A stretch of DNA of 64,000 bases from Nocardia carnea NBRC 14403 (GCF_000308515.1 NZ_BAFV01000072.1:1-64000); one strand, 5' to 3'. Shown: positions 52,526 to 60,379, numbered from the stretch's first letter. Notes: a model not told the origin generated them from the sequence alone. Program-made: numbers and translations.

Positions 52526-53086
52526 ATGGGTACGGCACGCACACCCAGTGCCGACTGGATCGACGAAGGACTGCGCGCGCTGGCCCGCGGCGGCCCCGAC
52601 GCCGTCCGCGTCGAAGCACTCGCCAAAGCACTCGGCGTCACCAAGGGCGGCTTCTACGGCCACTTCGCCGACCGCAACGCCCTGCTCGAAGCCATGCTCG
52701 ACACCTGGGAACGCCGCAGTATCGACGAGGTACTCGACCGCATCACCCGCGACGGTGGCGACGCACGAACCAAGATCCAGCGGGCCGGCGCACTCACTCT
52801 CTCCGCCGAACTACTACCCCTCGACCTCGCCGTACGCGACTGGGCCCGCCGCGACGAGAACGTCGCCGACCGGCTGCGCCGGGTCGACAATCAGCGAATG
52901 GACCTGTTGCGCGAGATGATCGGCACCTACTTCACCGACCCGGTCGAAGTCGAAGCCCGCAGCCTGCTCGCGTTCTCCACCCGTATCGGAATGCATTTCC
53001 TCGTCGCCGACCGACTCGACGGCCTCGACCACGGCGCGGTCCTGGCACGCACCGCCGATATCGTCCTCGGCACGGCCGAGAGTTGA
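52526..53086 (+). CDS. TetR-family transcriptional regulator
   Basis: The 186-residue protein has the TetR helix-turn-helix (about residues 8-52, DWIDEGLRALARGGPDAVRVEALAKALGVTKGGFYGHF split by the turn) and an all-helical ligand domain ending FSTRIGMHFLVADRLDG. ATG 52526 follows GAAGGGAG. Two palindromic sites in the upstream region indicate autoregulation and control of the divergent DUF2867-like gene. The inducer is unknown. Confidence 0.93.
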   Translation: MGTARTPSADWIDEGLRALARGGPDAVRVEALAKALGVTKGGFYGHFADRNALLEAMLDTWERRSIDEVLDRITRDGGDARTKIQRAGALTLSAELLPLDLAVRDWARRDENVADRLRRVDNQRMDLLREMIGTYFTDPVEVEARSLLAFSTRIGMHFLVADRLDGLDHGAVLARTADIVLGTAES

Positions 53087-53112
53087 TCCGCTGAGCAGAC
53101 CCGGTAGCGCGA

Positions 53113-53685
53113 CTAGCTCGGCAAGGGAAAGTTCAGATACGCCCGCGACGGGGTCGGCCCTCGCTGCCCTTGATACTTCGACCCCGTACCGGCGCTACCG
53201 TAGGGATTCTGCGCCGGACTGGTCAGCCGGAACAGGCACAACTGCCCGATCTTCATCCCCGGCCACAACGTGATGGGCAGATTCGCCACATTCGACAGCT
53301 CCAGGGTGATGTGCCCACTGAACCCGGGATCGATGAAACCGGCCGTCGAATGCGTGAGCAACCCCAGCCGGCCCAGGCTCGACTTACCCTCCAACCGGCC
53401 CGCCAGATCGTCGGGCAGGCTGCACACCTCCAGCGTGGACCCGAGCACGAACTCCCCCGGATGCAGCACGAACGGTTCACCCGCCGCCGGCTCCACCAGG
53501 CTCGTCAGCTCGTCCTGGCGCTGTGCCGGGTCGATATGGGTGTAGCGGGTGTTGTTGAACACCCGGAACATCCGGTCCAACCGCACGTCGATACTGGACG
53601 GCTGGATCAGGTCGTCCTCGAACGGTTCGAGCCCGAGCCGCCCGGCGGCGAACTCCGCCCGGATATCACGATCGGAAAGCAGCAC
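53113..53685 (-). CDS. dcd: dCTP deaminase (dUMP-forming)
   Basis: The 190-residue trimeric enzyme has the family motifs EDDLIQPSSIDVRLD, LVEPAAGEPFVLHPGEFVLGSTLE in two halves, GRLEGKSSLGRLGLLTHSTAGFIDPGF (with the catalytic Glu) and QNPYGSAGTGSKYQGQRGPTPSR in sections. It is expected to convert dCTP to dUMP directly, as shown for the M. tuberculosis enzyme (Rv0321), feeding dTMP synthesis. GTG 53685 gives the conserved VLLSDRDIRAEF start; the longer frame is spurious. Confidence 0.96.
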   Translation of the reverse strand: MLLSDRDIRAEFAAGRLGLEPFEDDLIQPSSIDVRLDRMFRVFNNTRYTHIDPAQRQDELTSLVEPAAGEPFVLHPGEFVLGSTLEVCSLPDDLAGRLEGKSSLGRLGLLTHSTAGFIDPGFSGHITLELSNVANLPITLWPGMKIGQLCLFRLTSPAQNPYGSAGTGSKYQGQRGPTPSRAYLNFPLPS

Positions 53686-53773
53686 GCCACGAGCGTAGCG
53701 ACCGCGATCCGGGCAGGTAGATCCCGGTCCGGCAGCACGGTTTCCTGTCACACCCCGCGGGCATACTCCACCC

Positions 53774-54145
53774 ATGTCAGAGACCAGTGCGCACACCCAC
53801 CACGGCATCGACTACATCGAGCTCACCGTCACCGATATGGACGCCGCCCGCAGCTTCTACCGGTCGGCATTCGGCTGGGAATTCAACGACTACGGCCCGC
53901 AATACACCGGTATCCGTCGCTTCGACGGCAGCGAAGGCGAAGCGGGCGGCCTGGCCGCCGGCTCCGAAGTCCGCACCGGCGGGCCCCTGGTCCTGCTGTA
54001 TTCGAACGACCTCGACACCAGCCTGCGTGCAGTCGGTGCCGCCGGCGGCACGGTCACCGAAGGCCCGTTCGATTTCCCCGGCGGCCGCCGCTTCCACTTC
54101 ACCGACCCCAGCGGCAACCAGCTCGGCGTCTGGTCCGAAGCCTGA
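53774..54145 (+). CDS. VOC (glyoxalase/bleomycin-resistance fold) protein
   Basis: The 123-residue protein has two beta-alpha-beta-beta-beta modules: HGIDYIELTVTDMDAARSFYRSAFGWEF and LVLLYSNDLDTSLRAVGAAGGTV with GRRFHFTDPSGNQLGVWSE. This is the typical layout of single-domain VOC enzymes. Metal ligands (His and Glu in HGIDYIEL and LGVWSE) look present. The reaction is not predictable. It lies between dcd (divergent) and tRNA-Gly. Confidence 0.88.
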   Translation: MSETSAHTHHGIDYIELTVTDMDAARSFYRSAFGWEFNDYGPQYTGIRRFDGSEGEAGGLAAGSEVRTGGPLVLLYSNDLDTSLRAVGAAGGTVTEGPFDFPGGRRFHFTDPSGNQLGVWSEA

Positions 54146-54237
54146 CCCACCCACGTTCACCGGGGCCGGAATCGGCGAAAGATTTCGGTCCCGGGTCGGC
54201 CCTCTGCTAAGCTCGCCTTCGCGCCGACAGGCGTATT

Positions 54238-54308
54238 GCCGGTGTAGTTCAATGGTAGAACTTCTGCTTCCCAAGCAGACGGCGCGGGTTCGATTCCCGT
54301 CACCGGCT
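54238..54308 (+). tRNA. tRNA-Gly (anticodon CCC)
   Basis: The cloverleaf is complete: acceptor GCCGGTG / CACCGGC, D-arm GTTC...GAAC, anticodon stem TCTGC / GCAGA with loop TTCCCAA (anticodon CCC, reading GGG), and T-arm GCGGG-TTCGATT-CCCGT. No CCA is encoded. The segment to its right has an accessory character, consistent with a tRNA integration site, but no integrase or repeated tRNA end was found. Confidence 0.97.
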
Positions 54309-54847
54309 CAAATGCAGGTCAGAGGCATGCCCTCACCTGCTGCACAAGATGTTCCAGGCCGCACCAAATCGCCAGATTCATCCTGTTGACAGAGTTTCGG
54401 GCCGCACTTCCACGTCGCACCGCCTCCGCACTACGATGGCGCAAGTCTCCCAGCGACTGGCGCGGCTGCGCCAACACTTTCGCCCGCATCCGGCGGATGA
54501 CACCAACGGCGGCGCAGCATGCCCCTCCCTCGCCTGCACACCCCCGAGGAAGTTGCCGAAGCTCTCGGCCTGCCCTGGAGGGATTGGCTGAAGAGGAAGC
54601 GGCGCGTGGTGGCTTAGAAGCCAGTACCCGCCTCGAGATCGTGAATGCACCGCGGGCCCAAACACCCAAGAAGGTCGAAGGCCTTGTGACTGCCCGACGA
54701 CGTGCGAGCAACCTTGTGGCCCGCGAGGGCACCCCGGTTTCCCTGGTTCCTCGCACCGGCAAGCCGCGCCCAGTTCGTTGCCGTGCCCGCCTCTGCGCCG
54801 TACCGTTTAATGCATCGCGACTCTCACAGCGAGGGGAAGGCTCGGCC
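54309..54847. other. Gene-poor stretch downstream of tRNA-Gly
   Basis: Frames are open on both strands over these 539 bases but none has a good start, ribosome site and protein character together. One short HTH-like fragment is noted separately. The stretch looks like decayed accessory DNA. Confidence 0.55.
54519..54617 (+). pseudogene. Possible excisionase/HTH remnant
   Basis: A 32-codon frame contains LHTPEEVAEALGLPWRDWL, which resembles the N-terminal helix-turn-helix of MerR/Xis-type excisionases of actinomycete integrative elements and stops right after it. The preceding frame (54436-54519, MAQVSQRLARLRQHF) could be its displaced start, implying a frameshift. Evidence is limited to this short motif. 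Confidence 0.3.
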
Positions 54848-55438
54848 ATGAACGACAACATCGATACGGCTGCGCAGGACGACCCGGAGTGGGTGGTGTG
54901 GTCGAGCCCGGAACGGGTCTCGGCAGTAATCGACAGGCTGTTCACAGAGACGCTGCCCGCGGTGCCCAGCGACTGGAGAACCCAGACCGGGGCGGCCGAG
55001 GCCATAGGACCCATGCCGCAGGGGCTCGACCGGTACAGCGACGAATTGACCCTGCACTGGCTCGACGACGCCTTTGACTACTTTTTCCCGGATGAAGACC
55101 CCCTGTTCGAGTCCCGCAATGCCGACCTCGTGGACCAATTTGTCTGCTACATCGGCGAATACTTCGTCAGACACTGCGGAGGCCGCTGGATCAACGACCC
55201 CGAGATGGGTGGAGTGCTTTCCTCTGAAGACGGCCGACTCTACGGCTTCGGTCCGACGATCGGCTACGACTGGACCGACGAGACCGACTATCCCGTCATC
55301 ATGCTGTTCGATGCCCCGAACACAGACTTCAGGCGGGCTATCTCCTCCGAGTGGTACTCGCGGGCCGTCGATTACGCCGCGGCTCACGGGCTGGAGCATG
55401 AGGGTCTAGGTCTACTGCGGGAGCACGGCCTGGCCTGA
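54848..55438 (+). CDS. Acidic hypothetical protein, possible immunity protein
   Basis: The 196-residue protein is strongly acidic and rich in Trp/Tyr/Phe (LHWLDDAFDYFFPDED, then FVRHCGGRWINDPEMGG), with no signal peptide or known motif. These are typical properties of cytoplasmic immunity proteins. ATG 54848 follows AGGGGAAGG; the open frame further upstream lacks a sensible start. It is 15 bases before a gene encoding a basic protein with a possible nuclease domain, so the two form a likely pair. The immunity role is inference. Confidence 0.75.
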   Translation: MNDNIDTAAQDDPEWVVWSSPERVSAVIDRLFTETLPAVPSDWRTQTGAAEAIGPMPQGLDRYSDELTLHWLDDAFDYFFPDEDPLFESRNADLVDQFVCYIGEYFVRHCGGRWINDPEMGGVLSSEDGRLYGFGPTIGYDWTDETDYPVIMLFDAPNTDFRRAISSEWYSRAVDYAAAHGLEHEGLGLLREHGLA

Positions 55439-55453
55439 TCGGGGGCTGGGGGA

Positions 55454-56350
55454 ATGTCCAACGACGAAGAGATGCGTCGGCGTGGTGTCGAGAGGGCCCG
55501 CCGAGAACAACGCGAACGAACTGAACAGGGCCGTAAGTCGAACGACATCGGGCGCTGGTTCCACAACGGCATCGCGGAGATCCGTGGTGAGACGCGCGAA
55601 CGAGGTTGGCAGAGCCAGAGGTCCGTCAAGCTCCCGTCCGGACGGGAGCGAGTCCACGACGGTGCGCGCTCCCTGAAGGATCACGAATTCAGGGAGTACA
55701 AGAACGCCCGGGTCGTCGGTGGCAAGTTCGTGATGGAGCAGATTTCCAAAGAGCGCGAACACCTTCAGACCGATTCAAAGGCCAAGGGCGTCTGGGTTGT
55801 CGTCCGGGGATCTCCCGACCCGGCGGCCCGACGAGAGCTCGAGAAGCTTGAACGGGACTTCAAAGATCGGTTCCAGCTGGTAGAGATCTCCAAGGAGGAG
55901 GCGAACCGCGCCGAAAAGCTCGGCAAGCAACTGGAGCGGAACACCAATCAGCTGGAGCTGTTCAAATCTTCGGACCTCCGCGCCAAGGAGAGGATGCGGG
56001 AACTCCAGGAGAAGGCTCGGGACAAGCAGCGAGTCAAGGAGGCGGCCAAGCGGGCTATAGAACAGCAGGCACGGGAACACCGACAGCGGGAAGAACGGCA
56101 GCAGCAGCGCGAAGCCGCCGACCGACTGGCCCAGCGCGCTGTCGAACGCCGAGAAGCCTCAGATCGAGGAGAACGGACACCGATGAGCGGCCGAGAAGCG
56201 GCCGACGTGCTACGAATCTCCCGGCCGACCCCCGGTGTGAAGCCGCCGCGTCGAGAGCCTTTGCCGATCGCGCCGGTCGTCAAGCGCAGCAGAAATCGGT
56301 CCCGAGAGCGGGAACATGATCGATCCCGCGGCGTCGAGCGAGAGCACTGA
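55454..56350 (+). CDS. Highly charged coiled-coil protein with possible PD-(D/E)xK nuclease segment
   Basis: The 298-residue protein has a basic start and a region around residues 55-100 reading VKLPSGRERVHDGAR then HEFREYKNARVVGG. The Asp and the E-Y-K motif fit the metal-binding core of restriction-endonuclease-like toxin domains. Residues about 110-150 are alpha/beta (GVWVVVRGSPDP, RFQLVEISKEEA). The rest (165-298) is Arg/Glu/Gln-rich coiled coil. No signal peptide is seen. It is downstream of an acidic partner gene with a 15-base gap. Nuclease activity is a hypothesis; the family was not recognised with certainty. Confidence 0.75.
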   Translation: MSNDEEMRRRGVERARREQRERTEQGRKSNDIGRWFHNGIAEIRGETRERGWQSQRSVKLPSGRERVHDGARSLKDHEFREYKNARVVGGKFVMEQISKEREHLQTDSKAKGVWVVVRGSPDPAARRELEKLERDFKDRFQLVEISKEEANRAEKLGKQLERNTNQLELFKSSDLRAKERMRELQEKARDKQRVKEAAKRAIEQQAREHRQREERQQQREAADRLAQRAVERREASDRGERTPMSGREAADVLRISRPTPGVKPPRREPLPIAPVVKRSRNRSREREHDRSRGVEREH

Positions 56351-56477
56351 AAGCCGACAAGACGGTCGATGATCAACGCCGATCAGGTGAGCCGCCGTTC
56401 CCGCAACCTCGTTGCCTGACCAAACCCGGCAACCGACCGGGACAAGGACGAACGACGGAATCGACAGACCTCGATAC

Positions 56478-57641
56478 TCAGAGGTCGACGCCGGCTGCGG
56501 TGGCGAGCGTGCGTAGTTTGTCGCTGGCCCGCCTTTGCTGTCGCGCCGACGTCCGAATGGCGTTCTTGACAGCCGAACTCGCCCGGAAGTGTTCCGGCGC
56601 TGCAATTCGCGACTCGAACAGCGCTCCGATTGCGGCATCCGGGTCGCCGGCGAGCAGGTGTGCGCGTGCGGCATCCACCCAGAAATACCCTTGGCGTTCG
56701 GCTGCCATATCCGATGGAAGCCGGGTGGCTTTCGCGATCGAGACTGCCCGGCCCGGTTCGCCGAGGTCGACCTCGGCACAGAGCTGATACAGCCGAACGT
56801 TGGTCGGGCCGACGGGGCTGCCGTAGACGACTCGGTCGCCGAAGCTCGCAGCGAGCCGCTCGGCGGCATCGAGATGTCCACGGGAGGTGTCCGCGTCTCC
56901 TGTTGCGGCCGCGATGGTCCCGGCGCGCATATGCAGGATGCTGTGGACTGCGGCGGCCGTCGCGTCCTCCTCGACCAGCGGTTCTATATCGGCGATCGAC
57001 CTGTCGAGGAGACGCAACGCGTGCGCCGAGGCACCCACACGAGCAAGGGTGGCTGCCTTGACGTAGTGGGTGGTGGCCAACAGCAACGGGTCGCCCGACC
57101 TGGTGGCGGCCCATTCCATACGTTCTGTCGCGGTGAGGGAAAGGTCGGCGTATCCGAGTTTGTGGGCGACCGTGTTCGCGGCACGGTACGCATCGGTCAG
57201 CATCGCATAGGCGGGCTGCCCTGATTCCTCGCCTGCGACGAGCAACGCATCGACGAGATCGGGAAGCACCTCGGTGACCTTGCGGTACCGGGCGTCGATG
57301 CGCCAGCGCCCGACTCGCTGCGACAATCGCCGGAGTTCTTCCATGGGGACAGGTTCGAGATTCGGGTCGAGAAGGTCGGTGGCTGCGAGCGTCCGACGCA
57401 GTACCGGCAGTACCTGGGAAAGCGCCTCGGGCTCGTCGTCGCCATGGAGGCGTGACGCGTCGATCTGTAGCGCATTCGCGATTGCGCCGATCCATACTGT
57501 CGAGGCAGACGAAGCTCCTGTCTCGACCTGCGCGAGCATGGAGCGAGATACATTGGCCCGGGTCGCCAACTGGTGTTGGGTGAGCCCTCTGGTTTTGCGC
57601 CACTGAGCAATTCGCTCGCCGACGGTCGCGCCCTTCGCCAT
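56478..57641 (-). CDS. XRE-family regulator with TPR-like domain
   Basis: The 387-residue protein has an N-terminal helix-turn-helix (about residues 8-62, RIAQWRKTRGLTQHQLATRANVSRSMLAQVETG in two helices) and a helical repeat region (for example YVKAATLARVGASAHALRLLDRS). ATG 57641 begins the domain; the frame extends far upstream without coding character. It is divergent from two or three small unknown genes, across direct repeats TCGAACA at 57665-57671 and 57676-57682 that may be its operator. It likely controls them. Confidence 0.88.
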   Translation of the reverse strand: MAKGATVGERIAQWRKTRGLTQHQLATRANVSRSMLAQVETGASSASTVWIGAIANALQIDASRLHGDDEPEALSQVLPVLRRTLAATDLLDPNLEPVPMEELRRLSQRVGRWRIDARYRKVTEVLPDLVDALLVAGEESGQPAYAMLTDAYRAANTVAHKLGYADLSLTATERMEWAATRSGDPLLLATTHYVKAATLARVGASAHALRLLDRSIADIEPLVEEDATAAAVHSILHMRAGTIAAATGDADTSRGHLDAAERLAASFGDRVVYGSPVGPTNVRLYQLCAEVDLGEPGRAVSIAKATRLPSDMAAERQGYFWVDAARAHLLAGDPDAAIGALFESRIAAPEHFRASSAVKNAIRTSARQQRRASDKLRTLATAAGVDL

Positions 57642-57664
57642 GCCCAACGGTAACACGCATTCTT

Positions 57665-57682
57665 CGAACAATCGTCGAACAT
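57665..57682. promoter_or_regulatory. Direct repeat TCGAACA, candidate XRE operator
   Basis: Two copies of TCGAACA are 11 bases apart (one helical turn), 23 bases upstream of the XRE regulator start, the first within a TTCGAA palindrome. Confidence 0.5.
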
Positions 57683-57836
57683 TCGGCGTATTCCCGCTGC
57701 TTAACGTGGCATTCACCCCGGCGCCGGGCGTGCCGAAGGCTGAGAGCGGCCCACCCTGGCCTATGGAGGACCGTGTGGTGGTAATCCCCCGGCGCCGGGT
57801 GTCCAACGTTGACACTTTGCTTGGGGAGAGGGAGAT

Positions 57837-58091
57837 ATGCACGAGCGACTTACGTCCGTCCGGACGCCTCCGAACAGGGGAATGGGCCGTGCCGTACAGC
57901 TGTCGAACGCCGAACCCTGTTCGGATCTCGCGCTTCTCCAGCGAGTCGCCGCGGGGATTCGTGCGCTCGACGCAGGCGTTGTTCCCGGCCTGCCGACACC
58001 AGGCGACCAGGGCCTGGTCAGCACTGAATTCGAGCGCGCTGTCGGTCGATTGCGTGCCGCCGATATCGAAGTGGCGCGGGATGCCCGGTAA
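57837..58091 (+). CDS. Small hypothetical protein
   Basis: The 84-residue protein starts at an ATG behind GGGGAGAGGGAGAT, a strong ribosome site. It has a helical C-terminal half (LALLQRVAAGIRALDAG, STEFERAVGRLRAADIEVARD) and no known motif. It overlaps the next small gene by 11 bases and is divergent from the XRE regulator, so it probably belongs to a regulated operon. Function is unknown. Confidence 0.65.
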   Translation: MHERLTSVRTPPNRGMGRAVQLSNAEPCSDLALLQRVAAGIRALDAGVVPGLPTPGDQGLVSTEFERAVGRLRAADIEVARDAR

Positions 58092-58395
58092 GCGGGCGGT
58101 CGTGCTGCAGCGGGCAGACGACGACGGCCTCGAACTCGAACGGTTGGTCCGGTTGCACGATCTCCGTGTCGTGTTCACCGCGGTCACCGATACCGTCGTG
58201 CCGCGGCTGGCCGTGATGATCGCGGCCGGGCACGCGCTCGAGAATCGCGCCGAAGTCGTCGTCGTACCGCATCTCACTGCGGAGGACGTGTGGAAGGCAC
58301 GGGAATGGCACGCACTCGTCGAGATCGCCGACGTGGTCGGCGCCGATGTGGTGCTCGAATGCAGCGCCGTTTTCCCTCGGCGGGCGCAGAATTGA
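58081..58395 (+). CDS. Small alpha/beta hypothetical protein
   Basis: The 104-residue protein reads as alternating strands and helices (KRAVVLQRADDDGLELERLV, LRVVFTAVTDTVVPRLAVMIAAGHA, AEVVVVPHLTAEDVWKAREW), faintly like the catalytic half of serine recombinases but without the active Ser and Arg set. ATG 58081 overlaps the preceding gene, so translation is coupled. Function is unknown. Confidence 0.65.
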   Translation: MPGKRAVVLQRADDDGLELERLVRLHDLRVVFTAVTDTVVPRLAVMIAAGHALENRAEVVVVPHLTAEDVWKAREWHALVEIADVVGADVVLECSAVFPRRAQN

Positions 58396-58538
58396 ACGAA
58401 CTCGTCCAGGGCCCGCACGAAAGGGAACAAGATATGCGGCTGGCGATCAGAACACTGTCGCGCCTCGTGACCGATACCGGGAATCGCCATGAACTACATG
58501 AGGTAGCTGCTGAACTCGGGATCTCGCTGATCGACTGA
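58392..58538 (+). CDS. Very small hypothetical protein
   Basis: A 48-residue frame from TTG 58392, or 34 residues from ATG 58434, ends MRLAIRTLSRLVTDTGNR then HELHEVAAELGISLID. The TTG overlaps the stop of the preceding gene, which favours coupled translation; the ATG is preceded by AAAGGGAACAAGAT. The helical, amphipathic sequence looks coding, but evidence is limited. Confidence 0.45.
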   Translation: MNELVQGPHEREQDMRLAIRTLSRLVTDTGNRHELHEVAAELGISLID

Positions 58539-58613
58539 TATGGCGAAGAATCCTCGACGGAGCCTGGGAAGGCGGTCGGCCGATGGTCCGGCGAGAAACC
58601 GGGATCGGCGGGC

Positions 58614-59111
58614 TCAGCCGGCGCGCAAGAGGCGGAATCGGGAGCCGTGGAACACCAAGGGTTCACGTCCGGGGTGGATTGCGAGACGGTGGACGCGCAG
58701 GATGACCACCGTGTGGTCGCCTGCGGGGACATGCGCTTCGGGGGTGCCTTCGATCCAGACCGAGGCTCCGTCGATGAACACAGCTTCACCCGTGCCGTCG
58801 TGCAGGTCCAGGCCGCGGAAGCGGTCGCCGTCGCGGGAGGCCAGTGAGCGGGCGGCGTCCTGCTGGTCGGTGCCGAGGAGGCTGAGGCCGAGGTGGCCCG
58901 CGTGGACGAGGCGGGTCCAGGTGGCGGAGGTGTTCTGGATGCAGAACGACACCAGCGGCGGGTCCAGGGAGACCGGGACGAAGGTGCTCACGGCGAGACC
59001 GTGTGGTTTGCCGTCGACCCGGGCGCAGACCGCCACCACCCCGCTGGGGAAGTTGGCGAACGCACGGCGCAGGCCCGTGCCGTCGGCGGGGGTTTCGAAA
59101 AGCTCGTTCAC
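58614..59111 (-). CDS. Flavin reductase-like domain protein (short-chain, HpaC type)
   Basis: The 165-residue split-barrel protein has LRRAFANFPSGVVAVCARVDGKPHGLAVSTF, SLDPPLVSFCIQNTSATW and DHTVVILRVHRL with a final REPLVFHGSRFRLL, all read in short segments typical of HpaC/DIM6 flavin reductases that supply reduced flavin to two-component monooxygenases. The GTG start overlaps the TGA of the FMN reductase gene (GTGA), so translation is coupled. The monooxygenase partner is not in the window. Confidence 0.9.
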   Translation of the reverse strand: MNELFETPADGTGLRRAFANFPSGVVAVCARVDGKPHGLAVSTFVPVSLDPPLVSFCIQNTSATWTRLVHAGHLGLSLLGTDQQDAARSLASRDGDRFRGLDLHDGTGEAVFIDGASVWIEGTPEAHVPAGDHTVVILRVHRLAIHPGREPLVFHGSRFRLLRAG

Positions 59112-59629
59112 GATTCGACCTCTTGTTTTTCGGGAGACACCGTGGACAACGCTTGCGCTACCGGGCGCCAGCGTTCGGCGTAGGCGGCGAGTACACCGTC
59201 GTCGCGGAAGGTCCGGTCGGACAGGTAGAGGCCGGGCAGGGCGGTGGTCGCGCCCAGCTCCACCAGTACGGGTTTGAGCAATAGATCAGGGGCGAGGGCG
59301 TGTGCGGGGCCCGCGCCGAGCATCAGCGGAACGGCGAGCACACCTTCGAGCCCGGTGCCGCCTTCGAACTGTTCCAGGAACAGTTTCAGCAGGCCGGTGT
59401 AGGTGGCTTTGAATGTGGGGCTGGCGAAGACAACCAGTTCGGCGGTGGCGACGGTGCGCACGGTTTCGGTGACCGCCGGGTCGCCCCAGCCGAGCAGGGC
59501 GGGCCCGAGATCGACCAGGTCGATGATCGCCGGTTCGGTATCGGGGCGCAGCGCCGCGGCGAGCGCGACACCGGCCGACAGGGTGCGGGATGCCGGTTTC
59601 GGGTTGCCGGCCACCACGGTTACGGCCAC
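59108..59629 (-). CDS. NAD(P)H-dependent FMN reductase (MsuE/SsuE-like)
   Basis: The 173-residue flavodoxin-fold protein begins VTVVAGNPKPASRT, the phosphate loop of FMN reductases. It continues with VVFASPTFKATYTGLLKLFLEQFEG, the FMN-binding and dimer segment, and VPLMLGAGPAHAL. SsuE/MsuE proteins feed FMNH2 to sulfonate monooxygenases. Here the next gene encodes a flavin reductase-like protein in a coupled pair. Regulation through the palindrome 53 bases upstream is likely. Confidence 0.88.
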   Translation of the reverse strand: MAVTVVAGNPKPASRTLSAGVALAAALRPDTEPAIIDLVDLGPALLGWGDPAVTETVRTVATAELVVFASPTFKATYTGLLKLFLEQFEGGTGLEGVLAVPLMLGAGPAHALAPDLLLKPVLVELGATTALPGLYLSDRTFRDDGVLAAYAERWRPVAQALSTVSPEKQEVES

Positions 59630-59681
59630 GTCGACGCCTCCTCCCCGGCCGACGCCGGGATCGCTGAGTGCTGTATGGCCA

Positions 59682-59696
59682 GTCCAGCATCTGGAC
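59682..59696. promoter_or_regulatory. Operator candidate GTCCAG-CAT-CTGGAC
   Basis: This perfect 6-bp-arm palindrome lies 53 bases upstream of the FMN reductase start, where an operator for that operon would be expected. Confidence 0.5.
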
Positions 59697-59959
59697 GCGC
59701 GACCCCGCCAGGGTTGAGATCGAGGCGATCGGAACCGGACGGGCAGCGTTTACATGTTCCCGAAGGGGCACCGGCACCGCTTCACTGCCGGGCCGAGCGC
59801 AGCGCCGACAACCTGGTTCGCTTCGACGTCGATCTCCGCCTCGGCACCGCACCTCGGCGTAACAGGACCGCCGGGCCTACGCGGCACGATATCGAATCGA
59901 CGGCAGCGATGTGCGGGCGCCGGAAATACAACACGGTCCACGATTCGCGGTGGAACGCT

Positions 59960-59988
59960 CCGTCACCCGAGCTACGTCCGGGTGACGG
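59960..59988 (-). terminator. Hairpin downstream of the lipoprotein gene
   Basis: CCGTCACCCG / CGGGTGACGG form a perfect 10-bp stem with a 9-base loop, 59 bases past the lipoprotein stop. Confidence 0.75.
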
Positions 59989-60046
59989 CGCGATCGAAGC
60001 ACCGATGCGGCGCGGTGCGTTCCGGCATCGACTTACCGCGAACCGC

Positions 60047-60379
60047 CTACTGCGATGTCCCGAGGCATTCGCCGACGATTTTGGTGGTCGCGGCTTCGGC
60101 CTTGGTTTTGTCGTCCGGGCTCAGGCCGAGGGTCTCCGGATCGGCCATCCGGGTATCGAACTCGTCGCTGATCATGGTTTGCAGGCCCTCTTGGGAAATA
60201 CCTTCCGCCAGGTAGACCTTGGCGGCACAGTCGGCGAAGGCCGGGTCTTTGAGACCTTTTTCCTGCAGGGCTTTCGACAGGTCCGCCTCGGTGAGCGCGG
60301 GCGCGGATTCGGTATCGCTACCGCAGGCCGCCAACAGCGGCAGAATGACTAGGGTCGCGGCAAAAAGGGTCTTCCGCAC
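60047..60379 (-). CDS. Small secreted lipoprotein
   Basis: The 110-residue protein has a lipoprotein signal peptide (basic MRK, hydrophobic core, lipobox LLAAC with Cys 19). The mature part has Cys residues in FADCAAKVY and VGECLGTS that may form a disulfide. It is acidic and helical. After cleavage and lipid attachment it would sit on the outer face of the membrane. Function is unknown. Confidence 0.87.
   Translation of the reverse strand: MRKTLFAATLVILPLLAACGSDTESAPALTEADLSKALQEKGLKDPAFADCAAKVYLAEGISQEGLQTMISDEFDTRMADPETLGLSPDDKTKAEAATTKIVGECLGTSQ

Larger units (their letters stand above)
59630..60046. other. Intergenic stretch with an operator and a terminator
   Basis: These 417 bases contain no credible gene. 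The left end carries a palindrome before the FMN reductase gene and the right half carries a hairpin after the lipoprotein gene (separate entries). Confidence 0.6.

Noticed and set aside
54386..54847. N-terminal extension of the acidic hypothetical protein
   Set aside because: The extension is Arg/Pro/Ser-rich, unlike the acidic protein after the ATG at 54848, which has a good ribosome site.
59909..60352. Frame starting MCGRRKYN, considered as a SRAP/YedK protein
   Set aside because: Only the first four residues resemble the family; the rest is antisense to the lipoprotein gene and lacks SRAP motifs.
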